Source of the DNA: Porticoccus sp041581635
GTDB taxonomy: Bacteria; Pseudomonadota; Gammaproteobacteria; Pseudomonadales; Porticoccaceae
Assembly: GCA_041581635.1 (NCBI GenBank)
Contig: JBFICW010000004.1
Span: forward strand, 1 to 64,000
Reading direction: 5' to 3'
DNA: 64,000 nt
The position numbers and the translations under genes are program-made. How positions within the stretch are numbered: the stretch's first letter is position 1; the number at the start of each line of letters is the position of its first letter. The notes under the pieces are model-generated. The model had not been told where the DNA came from. It did no database searches and was given only the letters and a program-made list of their open reading frames with translations. Of this stretch, positions 53,018 through 62,115 are shown one piece after another.

Positions 53018-53025
53018 TAGGTTTT
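52992..53025. promoter_or_regulatory. Perfect 14+14 bp palindromic operator between regulator and tkt
   Basis: Left arm AAAACCTATATCAA (52992-53005), 6-bp spacer, right arm TTGATATAGGTTTT (53012-53025), without a mismatch. The core ATCAA, six bases, TTGAT has the geometry of an ArsR-type site. Probable binding site of the adjacent SahR-like regulator, serving both directions. Confidence 0.8.
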
Positions 53026-53165
53026 GTCCGTTCTGGATTAATAAACGGATACAGCAATACAGATATCGATCAAAAGATTACCAATGGCTGTTTACTGAAC
53101 AGCGCGAGTGCGAGAAAATAGCGCCCCTCTTAACCCCCCTATTTTTCCTGCAGGAGCTCTTCTTG

Positions 53166-55160
53166 ATGCCAACCAGACGTGATCTCGCCAATGCGATTCG
53201 TGCTCTCAGTATGGACGCTGTTCAGCAAGCCAACAGTGGCCACCCCGGTGCCCCCATGGGTATGGCGGACATCGCCGAAGTTCTGTGGAATGACTATCTT
53301 GTTCATAACCCTGCGGACCCCAAGTGGGCCAACCGTGATCGTTTTGTGCTGTCTAACGGCCATGGCTCCATGCTGCTCTATTCGCTGTTGCATTTAAGTG
53401 GCTACGACCTACCCATTGAAGAGCTGAAAAATTTTCGCCAGTTGCATTCCAAAACACCGGGACATCCGGAGTATGGCTATGCCCCCGGTGTGGAAACAAC
53501 CACTGGCCCATTAGGTCAGGGTGTCAGCAATGCTGTCGGTATGGCATTGGCTGAAAAAATTCTTGCCGCCCAGTTTAATCGCCCTGGTCATGAGATGGTC
53601 GATCACTACACCTATTGCTTCTTGGGTGATGGTTGTTTGATGGAAGGTATTTCCCACGAAGTCTCTTCTCTGGCGGGCACTCAAAAGTTAGGCAAATTGA
53701 TTGCGTTCTACGATGACAATGGCATATCCATTGATGGCGAGGTTGAGGGTTGGTTTACCGATAATACCCCAGCACGTTTTGAGGCGTACGGTTGGCAGGT
53801 TATCCCCAATGTAGATGGCCACGATTCAGACGCAATAAAAGCCGCAATTGAAGTAGCCCGATTGGAAACCGATAAGCCGACATTGATTTGTTGTAAAACC
53901 ATTATTGGTTTTGGGTCGCCTAGCAAGCAGGGTAAGGAAGATTGTCACGGTGCACCACTGGGTGCCGATGAAATTATTCTAGCTCGTGAGCAACTGGGTT
54001 GGCAGTATGGGCCTTTTGAAATACCTACAGAATTTTACGCCCAGTGGAATGCCGTCGAAAAAGGCTCTGCTGCCCAGTCTGCCTGGAATGAAAAATTAAA
54101 AAATTATCGTGTAGCACACCCTGAGCTAGCGGCAGAATTTGAACGCCGGGTTAAAGGTGAGCTCCCCGACGATTTTGGTGAGAAGGCCGATGCTTACATT
54201 CACCAATGCCAGCAGGCGATGGAAAAGGTAGCCTCTCGAAAAGCTTCGCAAAACTGTCTCAATGCCTATGGCCCTCTGTTGCCCGAACTGTTGGGTGGTT
54301 CTGCCGACCTGGCAGGTTCCAACCTCACGCTTTGGTCTGGCTCCAAAGGCGTCAGTGCTGACGATGCCTCTGGAAACTATATTTTCTACGGAGTTCGTGA
54401 GTTTGGTATGAGTGCCATGATGAATGGCATCACTCTGCACGGTGGATTTGTGACCTACGGTGCGACCTTTCTGATGTTTATGGAATACGCTAGGAATGCA
54501 GTGCGTATGGCTGCATTGATGAAACAGAAAAGTATTTTTGTCTACACCCACGATTCGATTGGTTTGGGCGAAGATGGTCCAACCCACCAACCGGTAGAGC
54601 AGCTGACTTCACTGCGATCTACTCCCAACCTGTATACCTGGCGTCCCTGTGACACGGTGGAATCTGCGGTGTCTTGGAAGAGTGCAATTGAGCGAAAGGA
54701 TGGCCCCAGTGCGCTGATCTTTAGTCGACAGGGTTTGGCTCCTCAAATGCGCAGTAAAGAGCAGTTGGCCAATGTGGCACGTGGTGGCTATGTGTTGCGT
54801 GATGTGTCCAGTGAGCTGGATGCCATTATTATCGCTACTGGCTCTGAGGTAGAGCTGGCCCTTGATGCGGCCAGTGAGCTGTCTGAAAAAGGCGTAAAAG
54901 TTCGAGTGGTTTCAATGCCCTGTGCTGAAATTTTCGCTGCTCAAGAATCAACTTATCGCGATGCAGTGTTGCCCCCGAGCGTGCGAGCGCGGGTAGCTGT
55001 GGAGGCGGCTCACGCGGACTATTGGTACAAGTATGTTGGCCTTGATGGTCGCGTGGTTGGTATGACGACATTTGGTGAATCGGCTCCTGGTGGTGAATTA
55101 ATGAAACAGTTTGGTTTTACCGTTGAGAATGTTGTCGAAGCGGTTAAGTCACAGCTTTGA
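53166..55160 (+). CDS. tkt: Transketolase
   Basis: 664 aa thiamine-diphosphate enzyme of the pentose phosphate pathway. Segments: DAVQQANSGHPGAPMGMADI, GHGSMLLYSLLHL, the TPP motif GDGCLMEGISHEVSSLAG..LIAFYDDN and the pyrimidine domain YTHDSIGLGEDGPTHQPVEQL. ATG 53166 with CAGGAG upstream. It begins the plus-strand series tkt-epd-pgk-fba. Confidence 0.96.
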   Translation: MPTRRDLANAIRALSMDAVQQANSGHPGAPMGMADIAEVLWNDYLVHNPADPKWANRDRFVLSNGHGSMLLYSLLHLSGYDLPIEELKNFRQLHSKTPGHPEYGYAPGVETTTGPLGQGVSNAVGMALAEKILAAQFNRPGHEMVDHYTYCFLGDGCLMEGISHEVSSLAGTQKLGKLIAFYDDNGISIDGEVEGWFTDNTPARFEAYGWQVIPNVDGHDSDAIKAAIEVARLETDKPTLICCKTIIGFGSPSKQGKEDCHGAPLGADEIILAREQLGWQYGPFEIPTEFYAQWNAVEKGSAAQSAWNEKLKNYRVAHPELAAEFERRVKGELPDDFGEKADAYIHQCQQAMEKVASRKASQNCLNAYGPLLPELLGGSADLAGSNLTLWSGSKGVSADDASGNYIFYGVREFGMSAMMNGITLHGGFVTYGATFLMFMEYARNAVRMAALMKQKSIFVYTHDSIGLGEDGPTHQPVEQLTSLRSTPNLYTWRPCDTVESAVSWKSAIERKDGPSALIFSRQGLAPQMRSKEQLANVARGGYVLRDVSSELDAIIIATGSEVELALDAASELSEKGVKVRVVSMPCAEIFAAQESTYRDAVLPPSVRARVAVEAAHADYWYKYVGLDGRVVGMTTFGESAPGGELMKQFGFTVENVVEAVKSQL

Positions 55161-55227
55161 TCGATGGAAATGGGGTTGCCGTGGGGTATACAGGGATGCG
55201 ATTGCTTAAACAGCAGGGTCGGCAGCA

Positions 55228-56247
55228 TTGATTCGCGTAGCGATTAATGGCTATGGTCGTATTGGTCGCTCTGTATTGCGTGCGCTCTATGAGTCCAATG
55301 GCTGTGAGAAAATTCAGGTGGTGGCGATCAATGAGCCAGCTGATTGTAAAACCATTGCTCATTTGACTAAATATGACTCCACCCACGGCCGATTCCCTGG
55401 CAGTGTTGATATCGCTGGTGATGTGTTGACCATTAATGGTGACGTGATCTCAGTCTTCCACAGTGAGGATATTCAGCAGTTGCCATGGAGTGAGTTGAAT
55501 ATTGATGTGGTGTTGGAGTGCAGCGGAACCTTTACAGACCGTCAAATGGCGGAGAAGCATCTGTCGGCTGGCGCAAAAAAGGTGGTTTTTTCACAGCCAG
55601 CTGAACCCAGCGTAGATGCCACCATTGTACTTGGGGTGAACGAGCACAGTTTGACCGGCGAAGAAACCATTATTTCTAACGCCTCCTGTTCTACTAACTG
55701 CGTGGTGCCGGTGATTAAAACCCTCCATGAAGCATTTGAGGTGGAAGGTGGCGTGATCACTACAATTCACTCGGCGATGAATGACCAGCCTGTTATCGAT
55801 GCTTACCATCACACTGATTTAAGAAAAACTCGTGCGGCCATGCAGTCAATTATCCCCGTTGATACGGGTTTGGCTCGTGGTATTGACCGGATGCTGCCCG
55901 AATTGGCTGGACGCTTTGAAGCGCAGGCTATGCGGGTGCCCACCATGAATGTGTCTGCCATTGACCTGTCTGTTTTGCTTAACGCAGATGTTGATGTCAG
56001 TCGTGTAAACAAAGTTTTAGAACAGGTCGCCAATGGGTCGTTGTCAGGCATCCTGGGGTACACAGAAGAACCCCTGGCATCCTGTGATTTTAATCATGAC
56101 CCGCGCAGCGGCATCGTCGATGCGAGCCAAACTCGTGTTAGTCAGCAGCGGCTGGTAAAAGTACTGATCTGGTTTGATAACGAATGGGGATATGCCAATC
56201 GTATGGTAGAGCTGGTAATACATTGGTTAGCCGAGAAAAAAGGTTGA
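55228..56247 (+). CDS. epd: D-erythrose-4-phosphate dehydrogenase (GAPDH family)
   Basis: 339 aa. NAD fold AINGYGRIGRSVLRA; catalytic Cys in SNASCSTNCVVPV; HSAMNDQPVIDAYHHTDLRKTRAA is the Epd version of the GAPDH loop; C-terminal WFDNEWGYANRM. It oxidises erythrose 4-phosphate toward pyridoxal phosphate and makes sense beside transketolase, which forms that sugar; GAPDH activity cannot be excluded. The only start that fits the family is TTG 55228, with a weak ribosome binding site, so low or regulated translation is likely. 67 bp after tkt, 7 bp before pgk. Confidence 0.9.
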   Translation: MIRVAINGYGRIGRSVLRALYESNGCEKIQVVAINEPADCKTIAHLTKYDSTHGRFPGSVDIAGDVLTINGDVISVFHSEDIQQLPWSELNIDVVLECSGTFTDRQMAEKHLSAGAKKVVFSQPAEPSVDATIVLGVNEHSLTGEETIISNASCSTNCVVPVIKTLHEAFEVEGGVITTIHSAMNDQPVIDAYHHTDLRKTRAAMQSIIPVDTGLARGIDRMLPELAGRFEAQAMRVPTMNVSAIDLSVLLNADVDVSRVNKVLEQVANGSLSGILGYTEEPLASCDFNHDPRSGIVDASQTRVSQQRLVKVLIWFDNEWGYANRMVELVIHWLAEKKG

Positions 56248-56254
56248 GAACAGC

Positions 56255-57424
56255 ATGACTCTTAATGTAATTAAAATGACAGATCTGGATTTGTCGGGTA
56301 AGCGGGTATTGATTCGCGAAGATCTCAATGTGCCAATCAAAGAGGGGGTTGTCACCTCGGATGCCCGTATTCGAGCAGCCTTGCCGACCATTAAGCAGGC
56401 CATGGATAGCGGTGCTAAAGTTATCTTGATGTCACACTTGGGTCGTCCTACCGAAGGTGAATTTGATCAGCTGTTTTCCCTGCAACCGGTGGCTGATCAT
56501 CTGGCCCAACTGCTTGGGTCTGAGGTAAAAATTGTCGCTGACTGGAAGGCGGGTATAGAGTTGGAAGCGGGTGAGTTGGCTCTATTGGAAAACGTTCGCT
56601 TTAACCCCGGTGAGAAAAAAGATGATGAGGCCCTCGCCAGAGCTTATGCATCACTCTGTGATATTTTTGTGATGGATGCTTTTGGTACGGCCCACCGAGC
56701 TCAAGCGTCCACTCATGGTGTTGCGAAATATGCACCGGTTGCCTGTGCCGGGCCATTATTGGCCGGAGAGCTGGATGCCTTGGAAAAAGCGCTGGCTAAT
56801 CCCGTTCGTCCCATGGTGGCAATTGTCGGCGGCTCAAAAGTTTCAACCAAGCTGACAGTTCTTGAAACACTGTCTGATAAAGTGGATCAGTTGATCGTTG
56901 GCGGGGGTATTGCCAATACATTTTTGGCCGCAGAAGGGCTGCCTGTGGGTAAATCATTGTGTGAGCACGACCTTATTCCCGACGCTCAAAAATTGATGGC
57001 TAAAACCAATATACCGCTGCCATCTGATGTGGTGGTTGGTAAAGTGTTTTCAGAATCTGCCGAGGCCAGCTTGAAAGCTGCGACAGATGTGGAAGATGAC
57101 GATATGATTTTTGATATTGGTCCAGCTACGGCAAAACAGTTGGCTGACATACTCAAAAGTGCCGGGACAATTATCTGGAATGGCCCGGTCGGTGTTTTTG
57201 AATTTGATCAGTTTGGCGAGGGTACCCGAGTGATCTCTGAAGCGATTGCTGCCAGTGAGGCCTTCTCCATTGCCGGCGGTGGGGACACCTTGGCAGCTGT
57301 AGACAAATACGACATCGCTGATAAGGTTTCCTATATCTCTACAGGTGGCGGGGCCTTCCTTGAATATGTCGAGGGCAAAGTGCTGCCAGCTGTTGCTGTG
57401 CTCGAAGAGCGGGCAAACAGTTAA
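56255..57424 (+). CDS. pgk: Phosphoglycerate kinase
   Basis: 389 aa glycolytic kinase. Substrate-binding REDLNVPIKEG, SHLGRPTEG and LENVRFNPGEKKDD; nucleotide side AIVGGSKVSTKL, GGGIANTFL and GGGDTLAAV; C-terminal ISTGGGAFLEYVEG. Downstream of epd by 7 bp, in the conserved epd-pgk-fba order. Confidence 0.97.
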   Translation: MTLNVIKMTDLDLSGKRVLIREDLNVPIKEGVVTSDARIRAALPTIKQAMDSGAKVILMSHLGRPTEGEFDQLFSLQPVADHLAQLLGSEVKIVADWKAGIELEAGELALLENVRFNPGEKKDDEALARAYASLCDIFVMDAFGTAHRAQASTHGVAKYAPVACAGPLLAGELDALEKALANPVRPMVAIVGGSKVSTKLTVLETLSDKVDQLIVGGGIANTFLAAEGLPVGKSLCEHDLIPDAQKLMAKTNIPLPSDVVVGKVFSESAEASLKAATDVEDDDMIFDIGPATAKQLADILKSAGTIIWNGPVGVFEFDQFGEGTRVISEAIAASEAFSIAGGGDTLAAVDKYDIADKVSYISTGGGAFLEYVEGKVLPAVAVLEERANS

Positions 57425-57520
57425 AGCACAGGATTAAAAAATTCGCCGTCGTACCGCAACGGTAGGGAGCTATTTATTAGCATCCATACCAATAACTAAT
57501 GATTAGTGAGGATCAGATTC

Positions 57521-58573
57521 ATGGCACTTATTTCAATGCGTCAACTACTGGATCACGCCGCCGAGTATAACTACGGCGTTCCTGCCTTTAATGTAAATAA
57601 CTTGGAGCAGATGCGCGCGATTATGGAAGCGGCGGATCAGACCAATTCTCCAGTAATTGTTCAGGCATCTGCGGGTGCCAGAAAGTATGCCGGTGCGCCA
57701 TTTCTGCGTCACCTGATACTGGCGGCGATTGAAGAGTTTCCGCATATTCCTGTGTGTATGCACCAGGACCACGGCACCAGTCCTGCTATTTGTCAGCGTT
57801 CAATTCAACTGGGATTCAGCTCGGTAATGATGGATGGTTCTCTGGAAGAAAATGGTAAAACCCCGGCTTCATATGAATACAACGTAGAAGTAACCCGGCG
57901 TACCGTCGACATGGCGCATGCTTGCGGCGTTTCTGTTGAGGGTGAGCTGGGTTGTCTCGGTTCTCTGGAAACCGGACAAGCGGGTGAGGAAGATGGGGTG
58001 GGAGCCGAAGGCACATTGTCTCATGACCAGTTATTGACCGACCCGGAAGAGGCGGCAGACTTTGTAGCGAAAACTGGCGTGGATGCACTGGCCATTGCGA
58101 TTGGGACATCTCATGGCGCTTACAAGTTTTCGCGCCCACCAACGGGTGATATTCTCGCCATAGATCGTATTAGAGCTATCCATGAACGCATTCCCAATAC
58201 CCATCTGGTGATGCATGGTTCTTCTTCGGTGCCACAAGAATGGTTGGCAGTCATTAATGAGTTCGGTGGTGAAATTCCTGAAACATATGGTGTACCAGTG
58301 GAGGAGATCGTTGAAGGCATCAAGCACGGTGTACGCAAAGTCAATATTGACACCGATTTGAGATTGGCATCCACCGGTGCAGTGAGGAAATTTCTGGCGG
58401 AAAATACCGCTGAATTTGATCCGCGAAAATACTTGGCGGCCACTACAGCGGCAATGAAAGATATCTGTGTCGCTCGATATGAAGCCTTTGGCACTGCGGG
58501 TAATGCCAGTAAAATTGCCCCGGTCAGCCTGGAGCGTATGTTTCAGAAATATCAGGATGGGGAACTGCTATAG
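57521..58573 (+). CDS. fba: Fructose-bisphosphate aldolase, class II
   Basis: 350 aa zinc aldolase of the CbbA/FbaA type used by Pseudomonas. AFNVNNLEQMRAIMEAA; zinc ligands in CMHQDHG and in the later GTSHGAYKF and LVMHGSSS segments; C-terminal NIDTDLR. ATG 57521 with GAGGATC upstream; the GTG at 57506 is inside that site. A 6+6 bp dyad ACTAAT-G-ATTAGT (57495-57507) sits in the leader. Confidence 0.96.
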   Translation: MALISMRQLLDHAAEYNYGVPAFNVNNLEQMRAIMEAADQTNSPVIVQASAGARKYAGAPFLRHLILAAIEEFPHIPVCMHQDHGTSPAICQRSIQLGFSSVMMDGSLEENGKTPASYEYNVEVTRRTVDMAHACGVSVEGELGCLGSLETGQAGEEDGVGAEGTLSHDQLLTDPEEAADFVAKTGVDALAIAIGTSHGAYKFSRPPTGDILAIDRIRAIHERIPNTHLVMHGSSSVPQEWLAVINEFGGEIPETYGVPVEEIVEGIKHGVRKVNIDTDLRLASTGAVRKFLAENTAEFDPRKYLAATTAAMKDICVARYEAFGTAGNASKIAPVSLERMFQKYQDGELL

Positions 58574-58600
58574 CGGCTAACATAAAGATATAAAATAAAA

Positions 58601-58627
58601 GGGCGACTGATTTAGTCGCCCTTTTTT
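58601..58627 (+). terminator. Rho-independent terminator after fba
   Basis: Perfect 8-bp stem GGGCGACT / AGTCGCCC, 5-nt loop, then six T. Preceded by an A-run, so it can also serve the convergent lipoprotein gene. Confidence 0.92.
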
Positions 58628-58642
58628 GTGGATAAATATTAG

Positions 58643-59266
58643 TTACCGATGTGATGTCTTGTTGCTTTCAACAACGGCGGCTTCCACTATCGCAGCAATT
58701 TCTGCAAGGGGCAAAAAAGCTGAATAACTTCGCCCGGTTTTTGGTGACAGTTGATAGCGCCAGTTGCTTTGTGTGTCGTCTTTATAACTGTTAGCAATGC
58801 TTTCTAGTAGTCCCGAGTCAATGTTAAAGACAACATGTTCCGTATGTATACATCCACTATATGCACTTCCCTGGCAGGAGATAGTATGGTCAGAAATATT
58901 GGTGTCGTTTGTTTCATTTCCTGTGGGCGTGTTGTAACTCACTTGTTTATATAAACGTTTGTCATGATCTTTGTATTCGACAAGGCTGTTTATCTGATAG
59001 GTAATTATTCCTGTATTTTTAATGATTATTGCCTGGATATAACTGTCAATTGAGACATCTTGATTGCTGCGTTTTTGTATTTTAAATCCGTTAATCGTCG
59101 ACAGTTCTATGGTCTCTCTTGGGCTATTGTTTAACACCATGTGCTGTTTAAAGTGATCTTTGTTGAAAGAATTTAGGGCCATATTTTTTTCAGGCGGCTT
59201 GCTTGCACAGCCATAGAATAAAGCAACCAAAAAAATAAATAAAAAGAGGGATGGAATTTTTTTCAT
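58643..59266 (-). CDS. Predicted lipoprotein of unknown function
   Basis: 207 aa. Lipoprotein signal MKKIPSLFLFIFLVALFYGC with lipid-attached Cys at residue 20, followed by Ala-Ser. The rest is a beta-rich, AT-coded domain with two cysteines (SCQGSAYSGC, probably a disulfide) and no recognised family. ATG 59266 has AGGTG upstream; the 17 codons open before it are not signal-like. Ser at position +2 after Cys favours outer-membrane sorting. Confidence 0.7.
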   Translation of the reverse strand: MKKIPSLFLFIFLVALFYGCASKPPEKNMALNSFNKDHFKQHMVLNNSPRETIELSTINGFKIQKRSNQDVSIDSYIQAIIIKNTGIITYQINSLVEYKDHDKRLYKQVSYNTPTGNETNDTNISDHTISCQGSAYSGCIHTEHVVFNIDSGLLESIANSYKDDTQSNWRYQLSPKTGRSYSAFLPLAEIAAIVEAAVVESNKTSHR

Positions 59267-59365
59267 ACTCACCTCGATGATGACAGATGGCTTCCTTTTA
59301 GGTTGACTGGGCAGCACTACTGCCCACTTTGATTGTAGCTCAAGTAAATTAGTTCAAATTCTCCG

Positions 59366-60361
59366 TTACTTGATGGGCGGTAAAAGCTGCTGTGTAAAGT
59401 AAGGGAGTCTGTAAACAATCGCCGTGCGTACCCTGTGCCAAACAGCAGATAAAAGAATCAGGGCTAGACCAATACAAACGCCCGTCAGTGCCAGGTTATA
59501 ACCCGCAAATCCATAGAGTGTGAAAAAGTTGTAGAAGGCATAAATAACGTAGATCAGTGATGAAATCATAAATGCACGACGGTCAATAATCACCGATAAA
59601 AATGTCATAGCTAAATAGAGGAACAGAATAATGGTGATATTGCTTAGATTCTGATTGCCGCCTGCGATGCCGAGTCCGGAAAATATCGGGTGGACAATCA
59701 TAGGTGCAGCTAACAGGTGAAGCCAGAAAGCAATATCAGATTGCCGGGTAGTCCTGGATCGGTCTGCCATGTCCCAGTACATGGCTACCGAAAAAGAAAC
59801 TATTCCCCCAAAAAATACCATATGGGTCAACCAGTCAGACATGCCGGGGAACATGGTCAGGACTGCGGAAACAACAACTGCAACTGACGCTGCAGTGCCG
59901 GTGGCTATGGTTATCGGCACTTTAAAGCGCAGCCAATGTGCATAGGCTGCAATGGCCGCGGCCGCAGCGCTAAAGAAAAATGCTTCTGTCCCCATCGCCT
60001 TAAATAAATAAATTCCTGTCGCAAAAATACCACCAATAAATGATAAGAGAAGCACGATTGCCGGTAGGGCCATCTTGCGTTTTCGTACAAAAAATTCGGC
60101 CAATACCCACGATAAGCCCGCTAGAATTGCCATGCCAGCCGAGGGGTGAATGGCGCTGGTTAGCCACGCTGATGAGCCAAGAAGTAGTGTGCAGGCGATT
60201 ACGACAAAAATATCATTAAAGCTGGAAACCAGGCTAAAACTTTCCTCATCGACTGCATGGGTATGTTTTGATGTTGAGATGTTTTCGCGAAACGCTGCAA
60301 CGGACTCAGCGCTAAAAATCCCTTTGCTAACCGCATGATTTAGATCTTCATCCGTATACAT
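59366..60361 (-). CDS. Multi-pass membrane protein of unknown function
   Basis: 331 aa. A soluble N-terminus of ~45 residues (YTDEDLNHAVSKGIFSAESVAAFRE) is followed by about ten transmembrane helices from residue ~50 to ~320. The Asp/Glu-rich start and multi-helix body recall DUF2157-type membrane proteins, but I cannot name the family securely. Its gene lies 100 bp upstream of the lipoprotein gene, same strand. Confidence 0.7.
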   Translation of the reverse strand: MYTDEDLNHAVSKGIFSAESVAAFRENISTSKHTHAVDEESFSLVSSFNDIFVVIACTLLLGSSAWLTSAIHPSAGMAILAGLSWVLAEFFVRKRKMALPAIVLLLSFIGGIFATGIYLFKAMGTEAFFFSAAAAAIAAYAHWLRFKVPITIATGTAASVAVVVSAVLTMFPGMSDWLTHMVFFGGIVSFSVAMYWDMADRSRTTRQSDIAFWLHLLAAPMIVHPIFSGLGIAGGNQNLSNITIILFLYLAMTFLSVIIDRRAFMISSLIYVIYAFYNFFTLYGFAGYNLALTGVCIGLALILLSAVWHRVRTAIVYRLPYFTQQLLPPIK

Positions 60362-60443
60362 ATTTTAGTTCCCTGAATGTGTTTGATGTGCAAAAAATAG
60401 TTTTAGGTGACTGGTTTTACGTCCATAAATAGTCCCAAAAATT

Positions 60444-60785
60444 TTAATTAAAACGCTGATTCCAATTTCCATTGTTTTCATTTAGACCGTTTTCTTCTGT
60501 GTCGAAAAGTATACGCTTCTTTAAGTCGGGAATTTTTATACCTGATCGCACTAGTGTTTCCTGTACGGCGTTACAGAGATAATCATCCATGTGGTTTTTT
60601 CTGGCTAATGAAAGTTCGTCATTTGATTGAAAAACACAGAGTATTGAGAGCGAGCCAGGAAAATTATTATAGTTTACAGAATGGGTTAACCACTTAAAAC
60701 CTGAAACATTTTCAAGCGCCATTTCGCAAACTTCGGTCAGCGATTCCCTGAGAGTTCTTTCAGTTTTCTTGTCGCTTTTTTTCAT
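60444..60785 (-). CDS. Conserved small soluble protein (function unknown)
   Basis: 113 aa: MKKSDKKTERTLRESLTEVC, GFKWLTHSVNYNNFPGSL, a central alpha/beta part, and a C-terminal FDTEENG...GNWNQR. Similar short proteins in Shewanella- and Vibrio-like bacteria are sometimes labelled Fis-like regulators, but no helix-turn-helix is visible here. 82 bp upstream of the membrane protein gene. Confidence 0.65.
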   Translation of the reverse strand: MKKSDKKTERTLRESLTEVCEMALENVSGFKWLTHSVNYNNFPGSLSILCVFQSNDELSLARKNHMDDYLCNAVQETLVRSGIKIPDLKKRILFDTEENGLNENNGNWNQRFN

Positions 60786-60976
60786 TACTTTCGATGCCTG
60801 TTAGGGTGTTTGACGTCGATGAGATGTCATTATATATGCCGCAGAGGGTGGAGCCGTAGTGGCTGTAAAATGAGTAGGCAGCCTTATGCTGACCTGGGAG
60901 AGTAACCCTTTTCCTGCAAGACAATGGGGTTTACAGTAGTTTAATTTTCCCTTTGGTCGTTGTTTTCAGTGCTGGT

Positions 60977-60991
60977 TGAGACGGCGTCTCA
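60977..60991. promoter_or_regulatory. Perfect 15-bp dyad upstream of the hydrolase gene
   Basis: TGAGACG-G-CGTCTCA, arms of 7 bp with a central base, about 85 bp before ATG 61077. A second, imperfect 17-bp dyad centred on CCCGGG follows at 61015-61031, with TATAAA at 61037-61042. The 291-bp gap otherwise holds nothing I recognise. Confidence 0.5.
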
Positions 60992-61076
60992 TGATAAAAC
61001 ACAGGTTGTCGAACAATAACCCGGGATTATTGCTAGTATAAAATCCATAAGAGTGAGGGGTGAGCAGTTTCAAGAA

Positions 61077-62030
61077 ATGAGTATTAACGCTGAATTACTG
61101 GAGTGTGTGCGCAGAGATCTCCGTCTGATGGGCTTTGATCCCTCCCGGGACAGTACTGAGAAAACCCCAGAGGAGCTTCAGTACCTGAAGCACTACGGTT
61201 TGGATATGTCGGCTCAGTTAGCCGGTATCAATCATTATTTCGGGTTTCTCTCAGCTCGGGGGTTCCGTCTGGCGGCTCACTACTGGATGCCGGAAAACCC
61301 AAGAGGAACCTATTTTGTCGTGCATGGTTACTTTGACCACATCGGGCTCTATGGACACTTGATACGTCATCTCTTACAGCGTGGTTATGCGGTAGTGGCA
61401 TTTGATTTGCCCGGTCACGGCCTCTCGAGTGGTGAGCGAGTCACGATTGAAAGTTTCGACCATTACGTCGATATATTTTCTGATTTGTTGCACAGCTGTG
61501 AAATGAACTTGCCCAAACCGTGGAAGGCTGTAGGTCAGAGTACCGGTGGTGCAATTCTTTTGAAATACATCTTGGCGGCCAAGCCTCACCATTATGAGAA
61601 TGACCTCACAGAAATCACTGTGTTGGCGCCGCTAATTCATCCCTGGGGCTGGAAGAAAAGTGTATATACCTACAAAGTTCTTCATCGTTTTTTGAACAAG
61701 ATCAAGCGAAAATTTAAGGCCAATACAGCGGATGAAGTGTTTAATAAGTTTCTGGAAAATAATGACCCGCTTCAGGCCGATTGTATTCCGATGGAGTGGC
61801 TCGCCTCAATGAAGCGCTGGACGGAAGAGTTTGTGGCACTGCCGCCAAGTGACTACCCCCTACTTGTCATTCAGGGAGATAAAGATAGAACGGTAGATTG
61901 GCAGCACAACATCGATGAGCTAAGCCGTAAGTTCTCCTGCCTTGAGTTAGACATCGTTGCTGGAGCCCGGCATCACTTGGTCAACGAAGTGCTGTCGTTA
62001 AGAGAGCAGATATTTTCAAGAATCAATTAA
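61077..62030 (+). CDS. Alpha/beta hydrolase (monoacylglycerol lipase-like)
   Basis: 317 aa from ATG 61077 (a GTG at 61053 is also possible). Serine hydrolase fold: oxyanion HGYFDHIGLY, VVAFDLPGHGLSSGER, nucleophile GQSTGG, acid in VIQGDKDRTVDW, and final His in AGARHHLVNE. The lid region (~180-240) is basic. The best family match is the lysophospholipase/monoglyceride lipase group. Cytoplasmic; no signal. Single gene under its own control region. Confidence 0.82.
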   Translation: MSINAELLECVRRDLRLMGFDPSRDSTEKTPEELQYLKHYGLDMSAQLAGINHYFGFLSARGFRLAAHYWMPENPRGTYFVVHGYFDHIGLYGHLIRHLLQRGYAVVAFDLPGHGLSSGERVTIESFDHYVDIFSDLLHSCEMNLPKPWKAVGQSTGGAILLKYILAAKPHHYENDLTEITVLAPLIHPWGWKKSVYTYKVLHRFLNKIKRKFKANTADEVFNKFLENNDPLQADCIPMEWLASMKRWTEEFVALPPSDYPLLVIQGDKDRTVDWQHNIDELSRKFSCLELDIVAGARHHLVNEVLSLREQIFSRIN

Positions 62031-62045
62031 TTATGGGTTTTAACA

Positions 62046-62075
62046 TAAAAAAACCGGGAGTTTCTTGGCCCCCGG
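62046..62075 (-). terminator. Terminator of serA
   Basis: On the minus strand CCGGG pairs with CCCGG across a 12-nt loop, followed by seven T. It ends 41 bp after the serA stop and 16 bp beyond the convergent hydrolase stop. Confidence 0.65.
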
Positions 62076-62115
62076 CTTAATTATGAATTAATCAAATGTG
62101 TTTATAAGTCTTTGA

